Assembly: GCA_015233395.1 (NCBI GenBank)
Contig: JADFXV010000001.1
Span: forward strand, 1 to 64,000
From: Desulfovibrionaceae bacterium
Lineage (GTDB): Bacteria > Desulfobacterota > Desulfovibrionia > Desulfovibrionales > Desulfovibrionaceae
Direction of reading: 5' to 3'
DNA length: 64,000 nt
Position numbers and translations under genes: made by a program. Positions 1 to 6,544 of this stretch are shown one piece after another. The notes beneath the pieces were generated by a model. The model worked only from the letters and a program-made list of their open reading frames with translations, ran no database searches and was not told the DNA's origin. How positions within the stretch are numbered: position 1 is the stretch's first letter; every line of letters begins with the position of its first letter.

Positions 1-77
1 TTCCCTGGAGTACGCCTTCTGAGACGATTCAGGCCGTGGCCCGGGCCGTACGGGACGAAGGCAAAGAGAGATCATGA
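1..77 (+). CDS. C-terminal end of a uroporphyrinogen-decarboxylase/MtaA-like methyltransferase (partial)
   Basis: The window opens inside a reading frame (codons from base 3) that ends with TGA at 75-77 and overlaps the next ATG by four bases (ATGA). The visible tail contains STPSETIQAVARAVRDEG, which resembles the last helix of the URO-D superfamily, where a 'TPEeni.av..av.e.G' tail is common. Corrinoid methyltransferases of this family are often found next to DUF1638 proteins, and a DUF1638 gene follows here. Only about 24 residues are visible, so the family call rests on the tail motif and context. It could be another protein with a similar C-terminal helix. Confidence 0.45.
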   Translation, partial: PWSTPSETIQAVARAVRDEGKERS

Positions 78-667
78 ACACGCCCGCCGGAGAGACCCTG
101 CTCGTGAGCTGCGGCATCTTCCGAGAGGAGCTTGCCCGTCTCGGCCCGGCCGCGATGGGCCATGCGCGACCGGTATTCCTGGACTCCATGATGCACATGC
201 GGCCTGGCAAGCTCGACGAGAGACTCCAGGGTCTGGCCAAGGATGAGGACCGGCGCTTGCTGCTGGTGTATGGCGACTGCTGCCCTCACATGGGCGAGCT
301 GGCGGGAAGGCCGAACATCCGTAAGGTCAGGGGCGTCAACTGCTGTGATATCATCCTCGGCCATGACGCCTATCGGCAACTGAGGCGCGAGGGAGTGTTC
401 TTCTTCATGCCCGAATGGACCAAGCGCTGGGAGGAGGTCTTCCGGATTGAACTCGGTCTGAAAGACCAGTCGCTGGCCAGGGAGTTCATGCACGAGATGC
501 ACAAACGGCTCATGTATCTGGACACGGGCTTGGTCGAGGCGCCACACAAGACCTTGGCGGACATTGGACTTTTCTTCGACATGCCAGTGGAGATTCAGCC
601 CGTCGGGCTTGAACAACTCGAAACGGGCGTGCTCGATGGATTACGGAGGCTTGAACAGTATGACTGA
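74..667 (+). CDS. DUF1638 domain-containing protein
   Basis: This 197-residue protein has the features of the DUF1638 family: an opening SCGIFREEL segment, a central LLLVYGDCCPHM segment with paired cysteines, VNCCDIILG about 25 residues later, and FFMPEWTKRWEEVF. The conserved Cys-Cys and His residues suggest metal or corrinoid binding, but no member reaction is known to me. Family members commonly sit beside corrinoid-dependent methyltransferases and corrinoid proteins. Its start overlaps the stop of the preceding methyltransferase-like gene by ATGA, and its end overlaps the histidine kinase start by 8 bases, so the three genes are probably translated from one message. No signal peptide or membrane segment is visible, so it should be cytoplasmic. 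Confidence 0.8.
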   Translation: MNTPAGETLLVSCGIFREELARLGPAAMGHARPVFLDSMMHMRPGKLDERLQGLAKDEDRRLLLVYGDCCPHMGELAGRPNIRKVRGVNCCDIILGHDAYRQLRREGVFFFMPEWTKRWEEVFRIELGLKDQSLAREFMHEMHKRLMYLDTGLVEAPHKTLADIGLFFDMPVEIQPVGLEQLETGVLDGLRRLEQYD

Positions 668-3488
668 CAGGGGCCGTGAACACAAAGCGTTCGCCCTGCT
701 CTTCGAAGACTTGGTGACGAACATCATGGCCCTGGCCGATTCGCCAGGGAAGTACACGGACTATCTTGCCCGCCAAGTCCGCGAACTCATCGCCGTGCGC
801 ACCGTGGTCATCATGGAGTGCAGGCACTTCACCGGCGAGCTACACCATAAGCTTCTCAACGCCCACCCGGAGCGACGGCGCGATATCGGGCTTGCCCCAG
901 AGATTGAGCAACTCGCCGAACTCAGCCACGCCATGGACAAGGCCACCCTCATCACTCCCGACAGCGCCACCGGGGGAGAATCCTTGCGTTTGCTCGGTCT
1001 GGGCGCTTCCATTGTCGTGCCGCTCCAGTATGCCGGAAACCGTTTGGGCGTCATGTTCCTGCTGGATATCATGGATACGGAGAATGTCGAGGCGATCACA
1101 AGCAGTCTGGAAAAGCTCTCGCCAATCATGGCCCTTATATTGCGTAACGCCCACCTGTATCAGAACCTTGAGCAGGAGGTCGCCACCAGAACCCTGGAGT
1201 TGCGGGCCAACGAGGAGCGTTATCGAGCCATGTTCTCCTCCGTGAGTGACCCGGTCCTCGTGGCCGACAGAAACACTGGTATCCTGGTCGAGTGCAACGA
1301 GGCGGCGGAAATGTTTTTTGGGCGAACCAGGAAACAGTTGATTGGCCTGCCACAATGGGAATTGCACCCGAAAACTGCACCCAAGGTCAACGGCAAGACT
1401 GAGGATTTTCACGATGCTGTAGTTGCGCCTGGTAGGAGAAAAGATATCCCCCTCCTCGCCGCAGGTGGAAAAGTTCGGTTGGCAGAGATTCAAACAAAAA
1501 CTTTCGACATGCAGGGTCATGAATTGATCCTGGGCGTGTTCCGCGATGTCACCGATCGCAACCGAACCGAGCAAATTCTACGGGAAAGCGAGGAAAAGTA
1601 CCGGGCGCTGATCGAGACCACGGACACCGGCTTCGTCATTCTCGACCACCAGGGCCGGGTGCTGGAGGCGAACGAAGAGTATGTGCGACTTACCGGCTAT
1701 CGGCGACTGGACGAGATTCTTGGCCGCCGCGTGGTCGATTGGACCGCGCCTCACGAAAAGGAAAAGAATGCGAAAGCCGTGGCGCGTTGCCTGAGAGATA
1801 GGAGCATCCGTAACCTGGAGATTGATTATCTTTGGCCGGACGGCCGGATTATATCGGTCGAACTCAACGCCACCGTGCAGGGCGAGGGCGAGGCGTTGCA
1901 AATCATCACCCTCTGCCGTGACATCACCAAGCGCAAGCAGGATGAAGAGGTCTTGCGCCGGACCGAGGCCTTGTTGAGGGCAATGCTGATAAACCTCCCC
2001 TTGGACTTCTGGGCCAGGAAACCGTCAGGAGAAATAATCCTCCAGAGTGATGTCAGCCGGAGCATCTGGGGCGACCTCACACGCCTGCATCAGGATACCG
2101 TTGTGCCTGGGAAGACTCTGAACAGTTGGCAGTCCAACAACGCCCGAGCCTTGGCAGGCGAGAAGGTGGATTCCGAGGCCGAGTATGTGCTGCCCAACGG
2201 TGAACAGGCATACTACCATGAAATTCTGGCCCCCATCCGTGACCATGAGGAGATTCTCGGGGTTATGGGCGTGAACGTGGATCTAACGGAACACCGCCGG
2301 CTGATGCGGGAGCTGTATGACTCCAAAGAGAAGGCTGTGGTAGCCAACCGCACCAAATCCGAATTCCTGGCCAACATGAGTCATGAAATTCGTACCCCCC
2401 TTAACGGCGTGCTGGGCATGCTCCAACTCTTGCAGACCACGAGGCCGACCGTGGAGCAAAAGGAGTACCTCCTGGCTGCGATACAATCTTCCAGGCGTCT
2501 TACCCGGCTTTTGGGCGACATTCTCGACCTGTCCAGGATCGAAGCGGGCAAGCTGGTTATCCAAGAAGTCGAGTTCGAGTTATTAAGTCATCGGCTGTCC
2601 GTCATGGAACTCTTTGAAGAGTCTGCCAAGAAAAAGGGCCTGGAACTGACTTTTGTCATTGATGAACGTTTGCCCGCAAAGTTGATCGGAGACGATGCCC
2701 GACTGAGGCAGATTCTTTTCAATCTGGTCGGCAACGCGGTCAAGTTTACTGAAAAGGGCCGGGTGCGCGTCGAGGCTTCCCCCCTGGCGCTCGTGGATGG
2801 GAAGAGCTTACGCGTACTGTTCACTATACAAGATACCGGGATCGGCATCCCCGAAGATCGGCTACAGGACATCTTCGAGCCTTTTGTGCAGGCGGAAGGA
2901 GCGTACACCAAAAGTTTCCAAGGGGCTGGACTGGGTCTTTCAATCGTTCGCAAGCTCGTGGGTCTCCTGGGCGGCGACATCGCCATCGACAGCACTGAGG
3001 GAGACGGCACGACCTTTTGCCTGTCGCTGCCTTTTAAGCTCCAAAGCAGCAGCCAAACAGCCGAACAGCCGGCCGGTGTCGCAAGCCCCGCCGTCTCGGA
3101 ATGCTTGAGCGTGCTCTTCGCCGAAGACGACGAGGTGAACTTGATATCTGGCAAGCGGATGTTGGAGAAGTCCGGGTACTGCGTTACGACTGCCAGGGAT
3201 GGCCAAGAGACGCTCAGGCTGCTTGCTGAACAATATTTCGACTTGATCCTCATGGACGTCCAGATGCCCGTCATGAACGGCGTGGAGGCCACCAAACGCA
3301 TCCGTGCAGGTGAAGCCGGCGAGGCTAACAAATCGATCCCAATCATCGCCATGACCGCTTATGCCATGACTGGGGACAAGGAGAAATTCCTGGCTGCCGG
3401 AATGAACGACTACATCGCTAAACCGGTGGAGATGGAGGGGCTTCAAACATTGGTTGAAAGGGTTTTGACCGATAAGACGAGCTCATAA
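660..3488 (+). CDS. Hybrid sensor histidine kinase: GAF - PAS x3 - HisKA - HATPase - receiver
   Basis: A cytoplasmic hybrid kinase of 942 residues. I took the ATG at 660 because it overlaps the DUF1638 stop by 8 bases; the frame stays open upstream to 564, but that part lies inside DUF1638. Domains, with approximate residues: GAF-like (30-170); PAS (185-305, from NEERYRAMF); PAS (310-430, from SEEKYRALI); PAS (435-545); HisKA with phosphoacceptor His near 575 in SHEIRTPLNG; HATPase with N box NLVGNAVKFT, G1 DTGIGIPEDRL and G2 GAGLGLSIV; and a C-terminal receiver with acidic pair AEDDE, phosphoacceptor LILMDVQMP near 863 and switch Lys in IAKPVEM. No transmembrane segment is visible. Coupling to DUF1638 suggests that it senses something tied to corrinoid or methyl metabolism, which is inference. 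Confidence 0.9.
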   Translation: MTDRGREHKAFALLFEDLVTNIMALADSPGKYTDYLARQVRELIAVRTVVIMECRHFTGELHHKLLNAHPERRRDIGLAPEIEQLAELSHAMDKATLITPDSATGGESLRLLGLGASIVVPLQYAGNRLGVMFLLDIMDTENVEAITSSLEKLSPIMALILRNAHLYQNLEQEVATRTLELRANEERYRAMFSSVSDPVLVADRNTGILVECNEAAEMFFGRTRKQLIGLPQWELHPKTAPKVNGKTEDFHDAVVAPGRRKDIPLLAAGGKVRLAEIQTKTFDMQGHELILGVFRDVTDRNRTEQILRESEEKYRALIETTDTGFVILDHQGRVLEANEEYVRLTGYRRLDEILGRRVVDWTAPHEKEKNAKAVARCLRDRSIRNLEIDYLWPDGRIISVELNATVQGEGEALQIITLCRDITKRKQDEEVLRRTEALLRAMLINLPLDFWARKPSGEIILQSDVSRSIWGDLTRLHQDTVVPGKTLNSWQSNNARALAGEKVDSEAEYVLPNGEQAYYHEILAPIRDHEEILGVMGVNVDLTEHRRLMRELYDSKEKAVVANRTKSEFLANMSHEIRTPLNGVLGMLQLLQTTRPTVEQKEYLLAAIQSSRRLTRLLGDILDLSRIEAGKLVIQEVEFELLSHRLSVMELFEESAKKKGLELTFVIDERLPAKLIGDDARLRQILFNLVGNAVKFTEKGRVRVEASPLALVDGKSLRVLFTIQDTGIGIPEDRLQDIFEPFVQAEGAYTKSFQGAGLGLSIVRKLVGLLGGDIAIDSTEGDGTTFCLSLPFKLQSSSQTAEQPAGVASPAVSECLSVLFAEDDEVNLISGKRMLEKSGYCVTTARDGQETLRLLAEQYFDLILMDVQMPVMNGVEATKRIRAGEAGEANKSIPIIAMTAYAMTGDKEKFLAAGMNDYIAKPVEMEGLQTLVERVLTDKTSS

Positions 3489-3660
3489 CCCCTTGCCGCG
3501 CTGAGGATCCACCCGCTGACCATGTCCCCGGTATGTCACCCTCTTGCTATTTATTACGATTTTGAGAAAAATAAAAAAAGTCTTGAACCATGCACGAAAG
3601 AGTCGCCAAGATGACGGCCGACACAACCTCTTCTATTGCTCCCAATTCTGGCCTTCCCAA

Positions 3661-3972
3661 ATGCCATATAGGGTTTCGCTGGCCGAGACGGGTATCGAGG
3701 CGATCGAAAAGATCAAGGCCGGGAACTATGATTTGGTGCTCATGGACGTGCGCATGCCGGATTTGGGCGGAATCGAGGCGGCCCAGGCCATCCGTCGCGG
3801 AGAGGTTGGCCAAGACAAGGTTGGAATCAAAATGATTGCGCTCACCGCCTATGCTCTCAAGGGCGACCGAGAACGCCGCCTCGCTGCTGGGATGGATGAA
3901 TATCTGACCAAACCGCTAAAGTCTGAAGAACTTTACGGGATGCTACAAAATTTTAACGATGCGGAAAGTTGA
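3661..3972 (+). pseudogene. Truncated response-regulator receiver remnant
   Basis: The frame is open from 3544, but homology starts only around 3661 with YRVSLAETGIEAI. From there it runs as a normal receiver: LVLMDVRMPDLGGIEAA (phosphoacceptor Asp), ALTAYALKGDRER, and EYLTKPLKSEELY (switch Lys). The first beta strand and the acidic DD pair needed for magnesium binding are missing, and the upstream 117 bases of frame do not look like a receiver. It is most similar in style to C-terminal receivers of hybrid kinases, including that of the gene just upstream, so it is probably the tail of a lost kinase. A short protein could still be made from the ATG at 3661, but no convincing ribosome binding site precedes it. 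Confidence 0.65.
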
Positions 3973-4155
3973 GGATTAAACCGGCTCTGACTGGACTATC
4001 CATAACGTTAATGTTCGTGGGGGGGGCCGCAGGCCGATTAAAAAGTTGGCCGCCGCCCTAGCCCGGACAAGGCCATCGGTATCCGGATCGTCCCGCTTAA
4101 ACATCGGCTGAATCCCCCTCTCGAAGAGGGGAGATGTGGACAAGGTGTGGACCAA
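3973..4155. other. Intergenic stretch between receiver remnant and island edge
   Basis: I see no gene here. It contains a run of eight G residues at about 4019-4026 and a short CCCCTCTCGAAGAGGGG hairpin near 4113-4129. This stretch and 3489-3660 look like decayed sequence around the truncated receiver. Confidence 0.4.
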
Positions 4156-4190
4156 CGAAAAAGCGGTTTACATGTGTCGCGTAACCGCTG
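4156..4190 (-). terminator. Hairpin terminator downstream of the tRNA-Glu 3' fragment
   Basis: Read on the minus strand there is a 7-bp stem (AGCGGTT at 4183-4189 pairing with AACCGCT at 4162-4168), followed by a five-T run. It lies directly downstream of the duplicated tRNA-Glu 3' end. It looks like the native terminator of a tRNA gene whose 5' half is no longer adjacent. Confidence 0.6.
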
Positions 4191-4196
4191 AATTTC

Positions 4197-4243
4197 TTGG
4201 CGCCCCCAAGGGGATTTGAACCCCTGTCACCGGCGCGGAAGGC
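4197..4243 (-). other. Duplicated tRNA-Glu 3' fragment, candidate attachment site at the left island edge
   Basis: About 47 bases match the 3' half of the intact tRNA-Glu at 6312-6358 (TTGGCG.CCCCAAGGGG core, T-arm, variable region and part of the anticodon arm) with about four mismatches. The match breaks off inside the anticodon stem, and no 5' half follows. Both copies face the same way. A 3'-end copy on the far side of inserted DNA, with the intact gene on the other side, is the layout left by integrases that use tRNA 3' ends as attB. The fragment cannot itself be a working tRNA. Confidence 0.7.
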
Positions 4244-4292
4244 CTGGCGCCATACAACGGAAAGCGTTTTGCGCCTGACCCCGCCATTAGCT

Positions 4293-4318
4293 ATGAGTAT
4301 TCATGAGTGTGCATGAGT
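4293..4318. repeat. Three phased ATGAGT direct repeats
   Basis: ATGAGT occurs at 4293-4298, 4303-4308 and 4313-4318, with an exact 10-base period, so all three copies face the same side of the helix. They lie 50-75 bases inside the left attachment fragment, a usual place for integrase arm-type or excisionase sites. No coding frame explains them. Confidence 0.6.
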
Positions 4319-4383
4319 TACAAACAAGTTTGCTACCCTCTCACCTGCTCGGGGCAATTATTTTTGGCCAAATCACGCGCATC

Positions 4384-4435
4384 AAAAGTTCATAACCTGC
4401 CGGGCCAGATTCGCTTGGACCACAAAAAAGTTCAT
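4384..4435. repeat. Direct repeat AAAAGTTCAT, two copies
   Basis: AAAAGTTCAT occurs at 4384-4393 and again at 4426-4435, a 42-base period (four helical turns). It lies downstream of the AT-rich gene's stop. It could be part of the same recombination or regulatory region as the ATGAGT repeats, or chance in AT-rich DNA. Confidence 0.35.
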
Positions 4436-4449
4436 TAAAATAAGGGTCA

Positions 4450-4968
4450 TCAGCCTATTCCCTTCAAAAATAAATTGATTGAATCATCCAGATATTTAAA
4501 TCTCCATCTTTGTTTTGGACGCTCGGTGACGTAATAGACTTTGATTGAATATATCTTATAGTATATTAACCGGACAAGATCGGACGTCGAGTCGAGAGTC
4601 TCTATAGATTTTTTGTTTACAGAATCTAAATTAATCGTAGCTAAAGAGTTACCGATTTTTTCCTTGGCTGGTTTTTTGCCATCAAAAACTACAGAAAGTG
4701 GTATAAATGACTTTTTTATAGTTTCGTAAACCGCAGTCTGGTATTCAGCACAAAGATTTCTCACCAAGTCATCAGCCTTTTCGTACTCTCTTCCAATTAT
4801 TCCATAATATTTTAGAATCTCTAAATTGATCATCCTGTTGAATTTTAATTCTTCTCTTATCTGATCTACTATTGCAACATTTATAGTCTTGGATTCTTTA
4901 GACTTTATGTAGTAATCAAAACCATGTTCAAGAATTATTGCAGTGGCATTTTCAAAAAAATTTATCAT
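4450..4968 (-). CDS. AT-rich orphan protein of unknown function
   Basis: A 172-residue protein that I do not recognise. It is rich in Ile, Lys, Asn and Tyr, and its codons are mostly A/T-ending, quite unlike the surrounding genes, so recent acquisition is likely. A GGGGG-type ribosome binding site precedes the ATG at 4968 with about 7 bases spacing, which supports expression. It begins MINFFENATAIILEHGFDYY and contains an acidic-basic helical middle (REELKFNRMINLEILKYYG). No signal peptide, membrane segment, nucleotide-binding loop or metal motif is obvious. Cargo of the tRNA-Glu island is the best description; a defence or phage-related role is possible but not shown. Confidence 0.65.
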   Translation of the reverse strand: MINFFENATAIILEHGFDYYIKSKESKTINVAIVDQIREELKFNRMINLEILKYYGIIGREYEKADDLVRNLCAEYQTAVYETIKKSFIPLSVVFDGKKPAKEKIGNSLATINLDSVNKKSIETLDSTSDLVRLIYYKIYSIKVYYVTERPKQRWRFKYLDDSINLFLKGIG

Positions 4969-5332
4969 TTTATTGCCCCCGCCATAATAAAGATGACATC
5001 GTCCCGGCAGCGTGGAACCAAAACATTCAAAAAACGACGGCTGAAAAACTTGCCGGAAATCGGTCTAGCCCGTCTCCCGTTGCCCAAACGCGCCCGGGAT
5101 CCATAACGGCCTCTTTCCCTTCGGCGGCAGGATCTTCACTTCCATCCGGCGAAAAAATGCCGCGACAAGAGTCAGGCAAATGGCCCGGACTCTGCGCCAT
5201 GTCAACAAAAAAAACCGAAAAAGTCCAACAAAAACAGACATAAAAAGTAGAAATCTTCAGAAAAATACTTGATTGCCTCCACTGATCCTGGCATAGCCGG
5301 ATCAATACAAGCACTGGAGATTTAGCGTCATA
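4969..5332. other. 364-base stretch with no convincing gene
   Basis: This lies between the divergent AT-rich gene and the recombinase gene. Short frames exist on both strands (for example 4938-5243 plus and 5027-5389 minus), but they lack family resemblance and overlap each other or real starts. A/T-rich stretches near 5200-5270 may hold the promoter for the recombinase. I see no hairpin terminator. Confidence 0.4.
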
Positions 5333-5998
5333 ATGAAGGCCTTCGGATACATCAAAGCCCCGGTGGATGGCCCGGAGTTCACCCGGCAAGAAAACATCAT
5401 CCGGGTATTCTCCGTCTCAAACGGGATCGAGATCGTCTCGATTTTCCACGACGCGGGCGAATTGGGGACCAGCGAAGAGAACGAATGCAGTGGGTTCCAG
5501 GCAATGGTGCTCGCGATTCACGCCGACGGCGTCAGGACAATCGTCGTCGAAGGTCAGGAGAGGCTCGCCCGGAACAGGCAGATACTAGCATCCCTGCTCG
5601 TTTACCTCGGTTCAAAGGGAATCACCTTGATCGCCGCCGGGACGGGCAGGAATGTGACCGAAGCCGTCATGGCGGACCCTGCGGGGAAGACGCTGATTTT
5701 GATTCAGGGAGTCTTTGCCGGGCTGGAGAAGGACATGTTGGTGGCGAAGTTGCGCCGGGCCAGGGTGCGAACACGCGAAAAGAAAGGAAAGTGCGAGGGA
5801 CGCAAGAGCTTGAGCGAAACGTCGCCTCAGACCGTGGACGCGATCCGGCAACTTCGACGCAAGGTGCCCGGTTGCAAACGCATGACCGACGCCCAAGTTG
5901 CCGATGAACTCAACGATAATGGTATGGTCACGGCCTCCGGGAAAAAATGGAATCGCTTTCACGTCCAGAACGTCCGCAAGGCTCTGCAAATATCCTAA
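5333..5998 (+). CDS. Serine recombinase (resolvase)-like protein lacking the catalytic serine
   Basis: This 221-residue protein keeps the resolvase/invertase fold pattern: an N-terminal GYIKAPVDG strand, QERLARNRQILASLLVYL (the conserved 'DRLaR' helix, here with Glu for Asp), ITLIAAG, a long helix ending near LEKDMLVAKLRRARVRTREKKG, and a C-terminal helix-turn-helix-like part (MTDAQVADELNDNGMVTASG, then FHVQNVRKAL). In active members the first strand reads Y-x-R-V-S; here the serine position is Pro (YIKAP), so strand cleavage by the usual chemistry should be impossible. Some resolvase-like proteins act only as DNA-binding regulators. The frame is intact, so it may be a repurposed DNA binder rather than a plain pseudogene. 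It lies inside the tRNA-Glu island. Confidence 0.75.
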   Translation: MKAFGYIKAPVDGPEFTRQENIIRVFSVSNGIEIVSIFHDAGELGTSEENECSGFQAMVLAIHADGVRTIVVEGQERLARNRQILASLLVYLGSKGITLIAAGTGRNVTEAVMADPAGKTLILIQGVFAGLEKDMLVAKLRRARVRTREKKGKCEGRKSLSETSPQTVDAIRQLRRKVPGCKRMTDAQVADELNDNGMVTASGKKWNRFHVQNVRKALQIS

Positions 5999-6026
5999 TG
6001 GGTCGCTTCTCAGCTTAGTCGAAAAT

Positions 6027-6233
6027 CTATCCACGCTTCAAGCTGGTCGATCTCGATGCCAGTTCCACTTCCACCAGATTAAGCTCGGCCGGAAGACTAT
6101 CGACGACCGGGGGCAAGGCCATAGGATCAACAAGAGGAAGGTAGGAGGGCAAACCAGCCTGTGCATGAAAAACGAAGAAAGGTCGGGGAGAAAATTGGCC
6201 GGGACTAAAAAGTGGGCGATCTGCTTTCTCTAA
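6027..6233 (-). pseudogene. Open frame without a start, possible gene-tail remnant
   Basis: On the minus strand the frame from 6233 to the TAG at 6027-6029 is open for 68 codons after a TGA, with no good upstream start (an ATG occurs only near the middle). The encoded piece contains FHAQAGLPSYLPLVDPM and LPAELNLVEVELASRS, which read like real coding sequence. I cannot name the family. It may be the last piece of a gene truncated when the island formed or decayed. The competing plus-strand frame at 5898-6233 overlaps the recombinase and looks like a shadow. Confidence 0.3.
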
Positions 6234-6237
6234 TCAT

Positions 6238-6256
6238 GTGGGGTATAGCGTGGGGT
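6238..6256. repeat. GTGGGGT direct repeat, two copies
   Basis: GTGGGGT occurs at 6238-6244 and 6250-6256, a 12-base period, about 57 bases from the 3' end of tRNA-Glu on the island side. The position mirrors the ATGAGT repeats at the other edge, which fits an integrase arm-site region. The motif is short, so confidence is limited. Confidence 0.4.
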
Positions 6257-6265
6257 GCAATTCCC

Positions 6266-6303
6266 ATAAAAAAAAGAGGTTAAGCCTTGCGGCCCAACCT
6301 CTT
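6266..6303 (-). terminator. Intrinsic terminator of the tRNA-Gln/tRNA-Glu unit
   Basis: On the minus strand AAGAGGTT (6296-6303) pairs perfectly with AACCTCTT (6274-6281), followed by a run of T residues (6266-6275). It starts about 10 bases after the tRNA-Glu CCA end. This is a textbook Rho-independent terminator. Confidence 0.85.
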
Positions 6304-6312
6304 GATTTTGCT

Positions 6313-6390
6313 TGGCGTCCCCAAGGGGATTTGAACCCCTGTTACCGGCGTGAAAGGCCGATGTCCTGGACCAGGCTAGACGATGGGGAC
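6313..6390 (-). tRNA. tRNA-Glu (anticodon TTC)
   Basis: The minus strand folds into a full cloverleaf: acceptor arm starting GTCCCCA, D-loop with TAGCCTGGTCC, anticodon stem TCGGC/GCCGG around loop CTTTCAC (anticodon TTC), T-loop GTTCAAATC and an encoded CCA end. It lies 10 bases downstream of tRNA-Gln and is ended by the hairpin at 6266-6303. Its 3' half is duplicated at 4197-4243, marking it as the integration target of the neighbouring island. Confidence 0.95.
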
Positions 6391-6400
6391 AAATTCAAAT

Positions 6401-6474
6401 TGGCTGGGGGACTAGGATTCGAACCTAGGTTGATGGAGTCAGAGTCCATAGTCCTGCCGCTAGACGATCCCCCA
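6401..6474 (-). tRNA. tRNA-Gln (anticodon CTG)
   Basis: The minus-strand cloverleaf has acceptor TGGGGGA/TCCCCCA, D-arm with TCTAGCGGCAGGA, anticodon stem ATGGA/TCCAT around loop CTCTGAC (anticodon CTG), T-loop GTTCGAATC and encoded GCCA end. It is the first gene of a two-tRNA unit with tRNA-Glu, under the promoter at 6495-6523. The short plus-strand frame across both tRNAs is a shadow. Confidence 0.95.
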
Positions 6475-6494
6475 GCGGACAAAAGCGAGTCCGC

Positions 6495-6523
6495 CCTCTA
6501 AATTGCCCGGCGGTCCTTGTCAA
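6495..6523 (-). promoter_or_regulatory. Sigma-70-type promoter of the tRNA-Gln/tRNA-Glu unit
   Basis: On the minus strand a perfect TTGACA (6518-6523) is followed, after 17 bases, by TAGAGG (6495-6500), about 20 bases before the tRNA-Gln 5' end. Perfect -35 and spacing with a weaker -10 are typical of strong tRNA promoters. A GC-rich stretch follows the -10. Confidence 0.7.
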
Positions 6524-6544
6524 GAGGACGCCGGACATTGCTTG

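Larger units (their letters stand above)
4197..6358. mobile_element. Small tRNA-Glu-associated genomic island, probably decayed
   Basis: The segment is bounded by a partial tRNA-Glu copy (4197-4243) on the left and the intact tRNA-Glu gene (6313-6390, 3' end facing the island) on the right, a direct duplication as expected for attL and attR. Inside are an AT-rich orphan gene (4450-4968) whose composition differs sharply from the GC-rich neighbours, a serine-recombinase-like gene (5333-5998), an open frame without a start (6027-6233), and short phased direct repeats near both ends. No tyrosine integrase, the usual enzyme for tRNA targeting, is present, and the element is only about 2.1 kb. A remnant of a larger island is the simplest reading. 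Two independent insertions or a tRNA-gene deletion are alternatives. Confidence 0.6.

Noticed and set aside
4197-4320. Possible tmRNA or second complete tRNA at the left island edge
   Set aside because: Only a T-arm and 3' half can be folded; no 5' acceptor strand or tag-peptide frame could be found.
4938-5243. 101-codon plus-strand frame between the AT-rich gene and the recombinase
   Set aside because: It overlaps the start of the AT-rich gene, lacks a good ribosome site, and the translated sequence resembles no family I know. Left as noncoding, although a small real gene cannot be excluded.
6238-6501. 87-codon plus-strand frame across the tRNA genes
   Set aside because: It is the antisense reading of tRNA-Glu and tRNA-Gln and contains the typical GFEPR-like artefact of tRNA T-arms.
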